Position numbers and translations under genes: made by a program. Shown piece after piece: positions 11,614 to 22,243 of a stretch of 64,000 bases of DNA. The DNA is from Oikopleura dioica (Eukaryota; Chordata; Appendicularia; Copelata; Oikopleuridae). Below the pieces are notes generated by a model that searched no databases, was not told where the DNA came from, and saw only the letters and a list, made by a program, of their open reading frames with translations. The stretch's first letter is position 1; the number at the start of each line of letters is the position of its first letter. Location: contig OU015567.1 of NCBI GenBank assembly GCA_907165135.1, forward strand, positions 6,329,001-6,393,000. The letters run 5' to 3'.

Positions 11614-13373
11614 CTAGACCGGTTGTTTGCGCGGTTGAAAGCGGTTCAAATTAAACATGACAAGATAAAAACCACAACGTGGCATAATGTGGCAAAGCAA
11701 AAGGCAGAATATCAGCGCTACGAGGCCAAGGGTCAGCCAGAAAATGTACCAACCAGTCTTTTTAGGGTCGAGAATCTAGATTTCATAAAAGATCTCGATT
11801 GCGATCGAATTAAGACCCTTTCCCATCGTCCAACAGAGCCAGTTTTGATGTCGACATGCTCTTCCGAAACTGAGTCATCCATTCCACTCCCTTCCGAAGA
11901 TCCCTCAGTACTTCCTTCCGTCTCATTTTTCTCGTCATAATCAGTAACGTTAACAAACGTAATATCTATGAATCGATTAATTTCAAGTTAAATTTGGTCT
12001 TTCACTTGCCGAAATAATCGCCAAAGAACGGCAAATCCGATGAAAAATCAACGTCCAAAGTCGCCACGGTCAGTTTCGAAGGTTTGTCGTTTTGGGCATC
12101 GATTAGAGCATCATCTTCTGATCTAAAAACATCAATTTGCATGATGTGCTGGGCGGAGCCAAGAGAACACAGATATTCTCCATCCAATGTTCGATCGACT
12201 AGTGCTGGCTGAAATCGTCCGTTTTCCCCGACTTGTTCTCCAGTGAACGAGGTAATTGTTGCTTCGTCCGAATCACCACCAACGAAGAAACACTGAAAGA
12301 CTTTTGATTGAGAGGATCGATGATTGAGAGAGTACTTGTTGTAATTCAAAAAGCGCTAATCCGAAGCGGAAAGGACAAAAAAAACAACATACCCTTGCTT
12401 CATGGGGCGAATTAGCTTCAAAGTCAAAAGTGTATCGCTCAAGAACTGCCACTGGCTCATCGCAAGATTCTTTCTCTTCTCCTTCTCAACTTTGGTTCTC
12501 AAGAATCTATCAGGTTATCGAAAATCAAGGGAGACAATGAATTGTGCCACCTTGCGCTGCTCTGCGCCGGCCGAAACGTGGCGACGCTGGGCGGTGCAGG
12601 GCGGCACAATTCAGTCCCCCCCCCCAAAATTAACGCCGAAGAATGAGAACCAATTTGACCTTGGCAGAGTTCATCCGAAACCCAGTCGTTGTAGCAGGAG
12701 CAGCGTAAATCTCCACTTCCAGCGACCTCGGGTGCAAAGTTCAAATCCAAATAGCGCAAGGAGGTCCCGCTTATATCTTAAAATATCTTTCTTTTTTCCG
12801 AAATCCTCAGTTTCCAGAAACCCACCTAGCTTTACGACTTCTGGACATTCCTTGAAAGCACCACTGGCGAGAAAAACCAGATATTTTGAGTCCTCAAAAC
12901 TCACTCTTCAATTCATATAAGAATAAATTCGCTGAAGAAGCTTACTCTTTCAAGTTTGGCAAATTAAGAAAACCGCCACAATCGACATAATTGATCTTGG
13001 AGTCTTCGAACTTGATGGCTTCAAGGCTGCTCATATCGCGAATAGCGCCCGTTCTCAGAGCTTGAAAAGGGTTTGCGCGGAAGACCAGTTCTTTCAGGTT
13101 TTGAAGACCGGAGAGGAAGGTTGAAGGCACTTCGGTAAAGTTGGTTCCATCCAAGATAAGGATTTCGGTACGGTCGTCGATTCCGCTTGCGTTTAGATAT
13201 CTTAATGAGTTTTTGGGATTATGGTTCTTCGCTGTTTCTATTGCCATATTTTACCTCAAGGTAGGATCATTACAGTTCGTGACTGTCAAATCGCACTCAC
13301 AGCCAACAGGACATTTGACCTTCTCTCCTTTTATCTGCCCAAAAAGAGCGAAGATTAACCAACCAATCTTCAT
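11614..13373 (-). CDS. Secretory-pathway LRR-Ig single-pass membrane protein
   Basis: From ATG at 13373: signal peptide MKIGWLIFALFG, a cysteine cap CPVGCECDLTVTNC, several leucine-rich repeats (TEILILDGTNFTEVPSTFL, LQNLKELVFRANPF, SLRYLDLNF), a C-terminal cap CSCYNDWVSDELCQ, one Ig-like domain (CFFVGGDSDE to DGEYLCSLG), an acidic Ser/Glu-rich stalk and a transmembrane helix (WYIFWLTLGLVALIFCLLL). A short basic tail ends at 11614. The architecture matches neuronal adhesion/receptor proteins such as LINGO, AMIGO or LRFN, but the specific orthologue could not be named. All exon joins used are GT-AG with 45-60 bp introns, except the intron after the LRR cap, which is lengthened by an inverted-repeat element. 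Confidence 0.82.
12537..12614. repeat. Inverted-repeat element inside an intron of the LRR-Ig gene
   Basis: About 78 bp bounded by TGAATTGTGCC and GGCACAATTCA, with a GC-rich core of GGCG/GCGC blocks, followed by a run of C. It lies within the intron between the LRR C-cap and the Ig domain. No target duplication beyond the repeat itself is clear. Confidence 0.65.
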
Positions 13374-13772
13374 ATTCGCCCCTTTCTCTTTCTCTCTCTC
13401 TTTAGCGTTCTTCCTCTCTTTGAGTCTTCAGGTCCAATTCTCGCGATATTGCTCACAGTACTACTAGTAGTATTAGTACTTAGCTTCCTCGTCTCAAGAT
13501 TTTTGGCGATTTGCACTTTAGTCGTTGGAAAGACCCTCGCATCGCCCAAAACTGAACTTGGCGAGGAGGATTCGCACCAAATTCAAATGCATCCGTCAGA
13601 ATTTTTATTTCCTAAGCTGCCCATCAATCTTGGCTCCTGATCAATATTTTCAACATAAACCTAGACAACTTGTCTTTTCGTAAACAAAACTCATTTTTTT
13701 TTGTTTTTCATTTCTCTTAGTGGATATCTTTATTAATAACTAAATTAGTCTACAGAAAAAAGTAAAAAATTT

Positions 13773-14117
13773 CTACAGATTGAACTGGGTTTCAAAGTGC
13801 GGTTGTTTCTTTCTTCGTAAATGGCGATGTGTCGATAGCATGGTGACTAGTAAAACTAGAGCTGCCAGAGCAACAAAGGCAGAGTAGGAGGCAAATTGGG
13901 ACGGAGCCGAGATGGATAGATTGCTGAAGCTTCGATGCTAAAGGATTTGATTTAATATTGAGCGCATTTCTTGATGAAAATATGGTTCTCTTCCTTGATT
14001 TCATTTAGTATTTACCTGACAGAAGCTCCCAGTAAACTCATCAAGGCATCTGCAAATCTGCAGTCCATCAACAATCTGCGCAAATCCTCCATTTAGGCAG
14101 TGAAGTTGTCTTGGCAT
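13773..14117 (-). CDS. Small EGF-like single-pass membrane protein
   Basis: Two exons. The first, from ATG at 14117, encodes HCLNGGFAQIVDGLQICRCL followed by DEFTGSFCQ, the C-x-NGG, C-x-C, F-x-G-x-x-C half of an EGF domain. The second, after an approximately 76-bp GT-AG intron, encodes a short stalk, a transmembrane helix (FASYSAFVALAALVLLVTML) and a basic tail. Only four of the six EGF cysteines are present. There is no signal peptide, so either the single helix acts as a signal-anchor or an upstream exon was missed. A TATA box about 55 bp upstream of the ATG argues that this ATG is near the transcript start. Possible growth-factor-like or adhesion role, not established. Confidence 0.55.
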
Positions 14118-14172
14118 GATTATTCTCAATTTAGCTTCGTAGAAGTGATGAAGGATACTCGGGAGCCAGCGG

Positions 14173-14180
14173 TTTTTATA
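14173..14180 (-). promoter_or_regulatory. TATA box for the EGF-like gene
   Basis: GCTATAAAAACC on the minus strand, about 55 bp before the ATG at 14117, spaced suitably for a short leader. Confidence 0.55.
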
Positions 14181-14189
14181 GCGGGCGCG

Positions 14190-15023
14190 AGTCTACGATA
14201 GTAAAGCTACGTAATTTGCTACGTAAACGTAGCGTTAGAAAGCTTCATTATTCTCTGAATACTCCGGAAGAAAAAATTCATGACCCCATTGTTGGAATAA
14301 TTTTATAGATTTGACGTTGCGGTGGACGTAGCGGTACTTTACAGATGAATGAAACAAAGTTCTTGAATTATTGAAAAGCTTCTCGGTATTACTACTCAGC
14401 CGCATCCTTCTTGCTCATCGTCAAAATATGGAAACCGCAGTCGCCAAGGGCATCAAAGAAGATATTCATGTTCCAGGTCGCTTGAATTGAAGAATAGACG
14501 ATTATCTGTTATCCAAAAACAAAGAAGTGCTTTCTAGTCAGTGTCATGAACTATAGTCAAAGATCCTTCTCGAACAGCATTTTTTCAACAACAAAAAGGA
14601 CAATTATGAAGAGAATCTGCTCGATACAGCCTTTCTCATGGCCGGAAAATCATCGACTTTTTTCCCGATCGAAAAATGCTAGAACGATTTCCAAGTTCAT
14701 GGCTGAAAAATATCGGTCGTAATCTTCGGGCAAAAAGCAGAAGAAACTTCTCATGTTAAAATGAGTAAAATACCATACGTCAACGGAGATTCTCTCGGTT
14801 GACGTTTAGGATGATGTTTTGACATGAAGAGGCCAGAATCTCAAAATTTCCGGCAATAAACCTGACAAACAAGAGCATTTGCCGAACAAGAATCTTAGTC
14901 TTGCGAAATTTTGAACTTGAGAATGAAAAAAAATGACCATCAGCTTTGAAGCAACAAATTAAACAATGTAGAATTCGTTGATTCTTCACACTGAGTCAAA
15001 GTCGACCAAATTATTCAAAAAAG
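14190..15023. other. Interval without a supported gene
   Basis: Divergent space between the EGF-like gene (minus) and the proton channel (plus). It contains short unlinked open segments around 14400-14780 but no gene could be built from them. Confidence 0.5.
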
Positions 15024-15719
15024 ATGGATTCGGGAGTTTTTTCCACAGAAACAGAAGCGTACTTGGAGAAAGTCCCGGAGACTACTTCAGAGAAAATCGG
15101 TCATTTTCTTCACTCAAGTACTTGCCACGTCTGAAACATTTTTCTTTGCCTTTCTGTTGATACTGTTATTTTTAAGTTGATTGTTATCGTCCTGGTTTTG
15201 GTGGACTGCGCATTTGTCCTGACGGAGCTGATTTTCGATGGGAAGCTGGATACGTATGATGAGTACTGCAACCCTACTCCTTCTTGTTCCGAACAGTCGC
15301 ACAAACTTCACCACTGGGAGCACGTGACTCACGCTATCCACATTTGCAGCATACTCGTCCTTTCCATTTTCATGGCCGAAGTCGTCCTCAAAATCGTCTT
15401 CACGCGCGCTCATTTCTTCAGCCACAAAATTGAAATGATCGACGGGGTCGTCGTTTTGCTCTCTTGGATACTCGATCTGATCATGCTCAACCCAAGTAAC
15501 AGAAAGAACCAAAAAATCAGCTTTAGAACAACTTTAGATCTTGTTGGAAAATGGGCGGAATTCATCATCGTTTTTCGATTCATACGGCTCATCAACGGAA
15601 TGATTCTTTCTGCGAAACAAGCAACGGACAAACGAGTTCATGAACAGAAACGAAAAGTACAGCAGCTGGAGAAAGAAGTTGAAGATCTGAAAAAACAGTT
15701 AAAAACCATTGAACAATAA
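15024..15719 (+). CDS. HVCN1: Voltage-gated proton channel (Hv1 family)
   Basis: Voltage-sensor-only proton channel, which lets protons leave the cell on depolarisation. Exon 1 (MDSGVFSTETEAYLEK to IGHFLHSSTCH) joins over a 46-bp intron to S1 (LIVIVLVLVDCAFVLTELIF), keeping the selectivity aspartate in LVLVD. S2 and S3 follow (ILVLSIFMAEVVLKI, MIDGVVVLLSWILDLI), then S4 (IIVFRFIRLINGM) and a C-terminal coiled coil (VQQLEKEVEDLKKQLKTIE), the dimerisation helix typical of Hv1. A 42-bp in-frame GT-AG intron probably lies between S3 and S4, since removing it gives the usual loop length. In S4 the first of the three spaced arginines of Hv1 is isoleucine, and two remain. Assignment is firm. Confidence 0.9.
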
Positions 15720-15745
15720 AATGACATAAATTCTACACAATTTTT

Positions 15746-15910
15746 AAGGGGATGGGGTCTGGAACCGACAAAAAACTTTCGACAAATTTTGCGTGGGCGG
15801 CTATTCGGCTGGTGATTGGCCGGTTTGCGAAATCCAGGCTTCTGATTGGTTGAAAATTTCCACGCAAATTTTGTCGAAATTTTTTTGTCGGTTCCAGACA
15901 CCTCCCCTTT
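15746..15910. mobile_element. Inverted-repeat MITE downstream of the proton channel
   Basis: About 165 bp with arms AAGGGGATGG...GAACCGACAAAAAA and the matching GTCGGTTCCAGAC...CCCCTT. The interior has CGACAAATTTTGCGTGG on both arms. A half copy of the same family occurs at about 51150-51200. Confidence 0.8.
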
Positions 15911-16045
15911 TCAAGTTCAAAATTGGTTGTTGGCCAAGAATCTCAGATTAAAATAAACAAACAGTATCATCTTTGATTGACCATCAACCTGGTCAGAGTA
16001 GAATCTGCTGAATGTGGAACAAAGCTTGAGAAGCTTCAGAAAGTC

Positions 16046-17873
16046 ATGAGGATTTTTCCTTTTGTGTTTATTTTTCTTGCGACAGTGGTGATTTCCGGGA
16101 AGAAAGAGAAAGCCCTTCGTCGTCGGAGAAGAACTCCCCAGTTGATTTACGCCGGTGCCAAGTCGGTGCTGGAAGTCGTCGGCACAATTATTGGAATCGT
16201 TGTAGGCATTCAAGAGAACGCAGAGCCTTTCGATGACTGCCCAGATGATACGATAAAAGATGAGCTCGAATTGATCGAAATCACAATGCGCGGATTTCAC
16301 GAGCGAATTCAAGCCTACCAAACGAACTCACAAGAGTTTCATTGCAAACCGTTTGTGCGAACTGTGAATAAGATGAAGAAAATGATCGTCCATGTAAGTT
16401 CTGAAATGAATGAATCTGTGGCTGATCGAATTTCAGAAAACAAAAGGTCTCGAGCATTTTTGCGACTATCGTTGGTACTGGAAAAAGCAAGGGTTATTCA
16501 GATCGAATACATTTGAAAGGTACTAAGCCAAAAAATCATAACATCACATTACTGTAATGCACTGAATAAAGGATGGGCGCTGACGGGAATTCAGTATGCA
16601 CATATCTTTCCAAACCCGGCAGCGAATGTCAAAGGAAAAGCTCAAGAAGAATGTAGTTGGGATAATTTCGACTTTTTGAGCTTCGAAAAGATGGTTCAAG
16701 CAATACTGTAAAGTTGAAAGACCATGTCAACCAAGCTGCAAAAACTGCCGACAGAAACTCGAGTACGCTGACCGTCTGATCAGCTACGCAAGCACGCAGC
16801 TGCTGACTTGCCACATTCCCTTGGAAAACGTAGTGCAAAAAGCTTTGCCTACCAGAACTCTTTCTCTCTCGCTCTCGCCGACAACAAGGCCGACGAAAGG
16901 AGAGGAATTTCCTCCGACTCGACCAACGACTACTACAACTACAGTCTTTTCACCGAAGGATTCCTGGACGCGAACTCTTGGCACAGTCACTGTCTTTGCT
17001 GATTCATCGGATAGTATGACGAGAAGCGACGATAAAATTCGACAAGTTAACGACGTCATTGGACAATGGTCAGGGATTTCACTTCAACAGGGGATTGGGG
17101 AAGTCTTAGTCACGAAATTCAGCTCCCGTCTACATCTCTTCTCACGAGCGAAAATGAAGAGCAACGGGAAGCTGTCTTTCTACGATTTTACTTTGTCCTC
17201 TTTGCAAAGAACTGGATCTTGGGATGCTCCAGCGGTTGAAATAGAAAAATCGAGCCTGAAAGATGCGACTACAGATTGTTTAAACAGCAACTTGCATCCG
17301 AATGATCAGAAACTTGGATGGAATCAGCAAGAATACGACGCTTACACCCGAAAAAGTTTGTCAGATGAGGAAGGTAAAAGGAACGGCTTGATGAATTTGA
17401 AAATTTTGGGCTATTGCGATATTTCTAAGCCGAAACATAGCTATTTCTTCCACTGCCTTTGGGATCTATATCACTACTTTGAACACGCTGATTTCGACCG
17501 CTACGCGCGAGGAACAATCGTTGTCCTAACAGACGGAGAGAAATTCGATGACTTTCCAACCACGTGGTATAATCAAGACAGCAAACTTTGGGAGCGCCGC
17601 ATGAGACATTTCAACAATCACAGAAGATCGCGTAGCAGAAGATCGCTTTCCCCAATGAAAGGAGAACCAGTTTGCGAGCTCTTTGGAAAACTCAGTCGAT
17701 ATGTCAAAAAGATCATTTGGATTCTCGTCGTTGAGAAAGACCAGTTTGTCCAGAAAACGAAGTCCGAATTCATGATCAAGCGACTGATGAATTTTCACAT
17801 CAGCAGAGATTGCAGAAACTACGACACGATCGACATTGAATTTCAGATAAACGATTTCAATGATTTTAGCTAA
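16046..17873 (+). CDS. Secreted protein with a von Willebrand factor A-like domain
   Basis: From ATG at 16046: signal peptide RIFPFVFIFLATVVISG, a basic segment, a helical region, then a cysteine-rich region built from three small exons (EHFCDYRWYWKKQG, NSVCTYLSKPGSEC, YCKVERPCQPSCKNC). A Thr/Pro-rich linker follows, and then a vWA-like domain with a DxSxS metal site (ADSSDSM) and a second metal-site aspartate in IVVLTDGE. The frame ends at 17873. vWA domains usually mediate cation-dependent binding in the extracellular matrix. The 38-bp intron just before WFKQYC and the donor near 16525 were chosen because they keep cysteine spacing and frame; these two joins are inferred. No orthologue was recognised. 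Confidence 0.68.
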
Positions 17874-17958
17874 AAATGCTCCAACCCTGACAAATAAAAT
17901 AAACACAAAAATGCATAAATGGCAGTTTAAATGTATTTTTCTCTTATAAAAGTTTGGT

Positions 17959-18360
17959 TCAGTAGAAAATCTCAAGCTGAACTCTTCCCAACAAAGCTGT
18001 CGATTTTCCCGACAAAGCAGCCAAAACGAAGACTTTGACAATTTCGCAGAGCAAAATCGTCGCCAGGGCAAAAATGCAGCTGATGATTTTCTTTTCCTGA
18101 TCCTCGTTGTTGGCACTTTCCAGCGCGAAAATCAGAAACATTGCGCCGCAAGTGACGAGGAAAAGAACAAAGTCAATGGCATGATTGACCACTGCAGGAA
18201 AAGACGTTTGGTGCTCTTTTATCAGATTTCGCGCCTTTGGTCTGAGCTTGTATTTTTTCGAGGTCTTTTTGGAGTACTTGTCGGCGACTTCAGCGGCTAA
18301 ATCGGCGAATCCGCTTCGCGATCGAGGGAAGGGAGCGCGTTTGAAGGGCGAATCATCCAT
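17959..18360 (-). CDS. Small multi-pass membrane protein, second cistron of an operon
   Basis: 134 residues from ATG at 18360 (MDDSPFKRAPFPRSRSG). A basic N-terminus is followed by at least two hydrophobic segments (AIDFVLFLVTCGAMFLIFAL and IISCIFALATILLCEIVKVF). The layout resembles a reduced MARVEL/CMTM-type protein, but no family is certain. The ATG follows a TTTTTCAG acceptor about 30 bp upstream, and that acceptor lies only about 45 bp after the stop of the upstream gene at 18441. Such spacing is the hallmark of operons resolved by spliced-leader trans-splicing. Confidence 0.6.
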   Translation of the reverse strand: MDDSPFKRAPFPRSRSGFADLAAEVADKYSKKTSKKYKLRPKARNLIKEHQTSFPAVVNHAIDFVLFLVTCGAMFLIFALESANNEDQEKKIISCIFALATILLCEIVKVFVLAALSGKSTALLGRVQLEIFY

Positions 18361-18440
18361 GTAAGAGTCCGTTTCTTCAAAAGAAACAGGCTGAAAAAGG
18401 CTAAACCGAGCGAATCCGAAAAATAGAAAAGATATCAATT

Positions 18441-20985
18441 TTAAATAGCCCTTTCCTGATCTTCAAGCATCATGAGTTTGGCAGCGCCGCAGAGATTCTG
18501 CATCACTCGATTTTGCAAGTCATTGATTCGATCTTGGAAACTCATCAAGGAAGGCCCACTTGAAGTGTCAGTTCCCTGCGTTGCCTGCTCGATTAGACTC
18601 TTCAACTGATGAATTTCTGGTCGAGAAGTGACCGCAGAGGTCTCTGTCTGTATTGTGACAGTATTTCCAGTGACGAAATCGCGGCGGAGTTCTTCTTCGA
18701 CCTTTTTGAAGTTCAAAATCTGCTAGAAAAAGAAATGAAATTCGTAATTTGAACTTTTCCTTTGCAGCAGCTCGGGAGAACTTGCGAAGTTCAACACCGA
18801 CGGTGTCAAGCAATTTGAGAGTACGTTCAAATCTGATCTTCAACTCGCGGATAATTAGCTGATTCGAAGGGCAATTGCGGTAGCGCTCGAGGCAAGAGCC
18901 GAAAATTAGCTCGCGCACGATGTCAGCATGTGTACAGTCGTTGAGATCCAGGCGATTGAAGACTCTGAACCACCATTTTCCGACCAAGTCGCCTTTCGAA
19001 ACAGCTTCGTAGATTTCTTCCAACGAGTCGGCGATCAGCTCAAAAACGTTGAAAACCTCTGCGCTTTGGAGATCAATGGCGGTAAATCCTCCGAGTTCCT
19101 TTGGAACATACGATTTTTCGCCTTCAATAGACGGGTCTAGTCCAAGAAAGCTTTCGCGGATCTGGTCAAGCGACTGGAATAAGTTTCGCAAGTTCATGAT
19201 GTTGTCCAAAACATCGTCTTCTCCAGAACTGAGGAACAGTTTCGCCGCGTCTTTTCCAACTGTTCGAATCGCAGCGTAATCGACGGCCAAGTGGTCTTCA
19301 AAGTTTTGAGAAAGAGCCGCGCAAGCAGTCTTGAAAAACGCCAAAGTCGAGAAGATTTTTGGATTGATGTGGCTTGCCAGTCGCTCGCTATCCTCAGTGA
19401 GGGTGAAGATCGACTTTTTCTTTCGAGGGCTGAAAGCGGATGGCTTCAGCAAATCTTCACACAAGCTGTTGTTGCTCATCAAGGAGAAATTGGAAGTTGC
19501 TGGCTTGGGGAGGATGACTTTCTCGACTTCCTCCATCATATCGCGAACGGTAGTGACGCCGGAGAGAGTATTCACGCCGACGTTTTCGTATTCCTCGGAC
19601 TCGGAATCGTCATGAGTTCCTCCAAGAGGATTAATGCCAGCGGACACTTTTGGGGCTTTGCGCTTTGTGGGCTTTGATGCGATCTTTTGAAGGTTTTCAA
19701 GAGAAGCTCTGAAATTGCTGATGCTTCCGAAAACGTCGGTCAAGCTCTCAGCAGTGTCCACAATCCTCTTCGCGACTTTTTCGATGTCTTTATCAAGACC
19801 TCTGTGAAGAATGGTAATCGAGCTCTGAGCGAAAACACTGGCCGTATCTGCTTCGTAATTGAATGACTGGTGGAGACCTCTTCCTCCTTCAGATCGGAGA
19901 AGCTGCAGATCCGTCAGAATTTCGTTCCAAGGGCTTTTTTTCGATGTAAGATTGACAAAGTTTCGCAGGCAATTAGCTCCCTCTTCATTCTTACAAGCAG
20001 CGATGAACAAATTTTCGTTGAAATTCGTATCGTCCAAGAAAGCTATCAAGTCCTTGAACAACCCTCTGTTCGTTCCCCTCGACGCCATCGTTTTCAAAAT
20101 ATCGATGAAAATCAAGGAGTCCGATTCAATGAGCTCCAGGAAGAACTCGGCGTATTTTGGGTTGTTTGCGAAGGCTTCTGGATTTTCAGGAGCGCCAAAT
20201 CGCAACTCGAATTCTTTATTTACGGAAATGATGGCGCTCAGCATTCTCCTCGCATCTGGTTCGAGAGACGCTTTGATCAGCTGTTGGGAGACATCGCCGC
20301 GGGCAGACATTGCTTCAGTAAGAGCAAGGCCAAATTGAGGCCAGAGGATCGAGTCGTTCACGATCTCAAAAAAGGTTCTGATCAAATTTTCTCCATCTTC
20401 CTCGTCTCTTACAGACGAGAGCAGGATTACGTAGTCACTGTAGTTGCAGTTGACAAGGGCATCGCGGAACTTGTCTTTGTGACTTTCGGTAATGTACTTG
20501 ACAAACCACTTTGTGAATGTCGGATTCGCCAATAGCTCGTCGTACTTTTCATATCTCGGAATTTCGTGACCACCCACTAGCTCAGCCACGGCAAAGCCAA
20601 GAAGACGCGGCATGGGTTTCGCAAGCAAGTCGGTAATTTCTTCCTCGATGGCGATCATTTCCTCGTCGACGAGAGCATTGTCGATTTCGAGCTCATCAAC
20701 ATTGGCGCTGATGTCGATCATGATCTTTGGACCCTTGGACTGATCCTTCAGAAGAATCTGGTCGGACTGAAGATTTCGCGCGAACTGCTCAGTTGTAAAT
20801 TCGTATTCTTCGAATTTTTCGTCGCTCTTGTTCGGCGCCCAAATTGTTATTGGTGTTTTTCCTTGTTGATTTTTTTATGACTTATAATTTTAAAACCTTA
20901 CCTTGTGTGTTTCCACTTTGGTCGAGAATGTGCAAAGTATTCTTAGCTTCGCCATCATCCCCTGTTCTTTGACCTCCAGTGCGAT
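18441..20985 (-). CDS. Large unrecognised helical protein, first cistron of an operon
   Basis: One long open exon from about 20865 to 18770, preceded by a small in-frame exon (DRTGGQRTGDDGEAKNTLH) and followed by a last exon (NFKKVEEELRRDFVTGNTVT to the stop at 18441). The frame is open upstream of the first ATG of the long exon (20721), so the true start is probably in an upstream exon not identified. The protein is mostly alpha-helical and acidic, with a low-complexity middle (GGTHDDSESEEYENVG) and a coiled-coil-like C-terminus. No catalytic motif or family was recognised. The last intron lacks an obvious donor at the exon edge; a GT donor at about 18800 with a CTAG acceptor restores frame. 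It is co-transcribed with the small membrane protein at 17959. Confidence 0.7.
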
Positions 20986-21264
20986 CTGAAAAGGTCAAAT
21001 AGTGAAAATAGACGAGAATCCAGATGCAAAGCAGACCTAATGAGGCGCAAATTTATTAATTAGCGCCGTATAACCGCTAATTTTCAATCAACTCATGGCC
21101 CCAATTAGCCGCCTAATAATCTGTCCAAATTAGTTACTTAGGCACACGCCGAGAGGTTTAATGACCCGAAAGAAGGTGCCAAACAGCGCCGTCGCCAGAG
21201 GCGCTAGTCAAAGCTAATATTTAGATCTGTGAAAATTTAAATTGTTCAGAAAAAATTTTGGGCA

Positions 21265-22175
21265 ATGAAAAATATGGAGGCGGAGAAAAAGAGGAAGATT
21301 TCATTCGGCATCGATGATATTTTATCAGAGTAAGTTCGAATTCCTTGTTTTTTAATCGAAGTTTTAGTAAATTTGGGGACTCGCCGGCGCCTCCGAAAAA
21401 GGCCAAATCTGAGGTGCCAAAGAAGAAGGACGGCTTTTTATGGCCTGCTTGGGTTTACTGCACTCGCTACTCAGATCGCCCTCCCGCCGGACCAAGAACC
21501 CGAAGAGTTCGCAAAAAACGCGCAGAAAAACGCCCTAGAACCGCGTTTACCAGCGACCAACTTGAAATTCTTCAAGAAGAATTCGACAAGCACCAATATT
21601 TGACCGAGGAGCGAAGGGTACTGCTCGCTAAGAATCTCAAACTTTCCGTCTCGCAGATAAAAGTTTGGTTTCAAAATAAACGCGCGAAGATTAAAAAAGT
21701 ATCTGGCGTGAGAAATAACCTGGCTACTCAGCTTATGGCTCAGGAAAGGTCAAAAAATCGAGACGCATCTTTTGGGTGTAGGGCGCCCAGGTTCACAATT
21801 GTGAACCCGGTTCACAAAATTTTTAAAAGTATGAAATCAGGGGTCTGTATGCGCTCCGCGCCTGATTTCATAGAGAAACTCATTTTTGACGTTATGAGCT
21901 TTCTTTACAACCGCGCCTTCAGTCAATTTGAGTCACTTTTTTGACCGAAATTGTGAACCAGGTTCACAAAATTGTGAACCGGGTTCACAAAATTGTGAAC
22001 CAACCGATTGTGAACCTGGGCGCCCGCCACCCCATCTTTTTCCTTTTTCATAATTTAAAAAATAATTTTTTAAAATGATTTTTTTCCTGACCTAAATAAG
22101 GGCCTCTACAACCATGTTCCTGAAAACTCAATCTCGCTCCCTGTATCTACCGAAGAAAACGCTCACTGTAAATGA
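21265..22175 (+). CDS. en: Engrailed homeodomain transcription factor
   Basis: Three exons. Exon 1 (21265-21329) encodes an EH1 repressor motif, [10 protein letters not shown], which recruits Groucho. Exon 2 (21368-21743) has the EH2 motif [14 protein letters not shown], a basic EH3-like stretch, and an engrailed-class homeodomain ([20 protein letters not shown] ... [14 protein letters not shown]) with EH5 residues [10 protein letters not shown]. Exon 3 (22101-22175) encodes [20 protein letters not shown], matching the conserved GLYNHST tail. The first intron is 38 bp GT-AG. The second must start directly after CAG with GAAAGG, a GA-AG non-canonical intron, because a GT three bases downstream breaks frame. 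This intron also contains a 259-bp MITE. Engrailed patterns neural and epidermal territories; identity is firm. Confidence 0.93.
21774..22032. mobile_element. hAT-like MITE in the engrailed second intron
   Basis: 259 bp, ends GGGTGTAGGGCGCCCAGG and its near-inverse (right end ...GCCACCC), flanked by CATCTTTT at 21766-21773 and 22033-22040. The interior holds several copies of the palindrome GTGAACC-GGTTCAC. Its left half is readable as a spurious extension of the homeobox frame. Confidence 0.88.
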
Positions 22176-22243
22176 AGCACTGTAAATATTGTGATAAATG
22201 AGTGAATAAATGTTTTATTAATAAATGTTAAAAGGTACGAAAC

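Noticed and set aside
13449-13640. Plus-strand frame with a transmembrane-like start
   Set aside because: No ATG at the start and no upstream exon found; it lies upstream of the divergent LRR-Ig gene and could be leader sequence.
21774-21944. C-terminal extension of the engrailed frame ([15 protein letters not shown])
   Set aside because: It is translation of the intronic MITE; the conserved GLYNH tail lies in the next exon.
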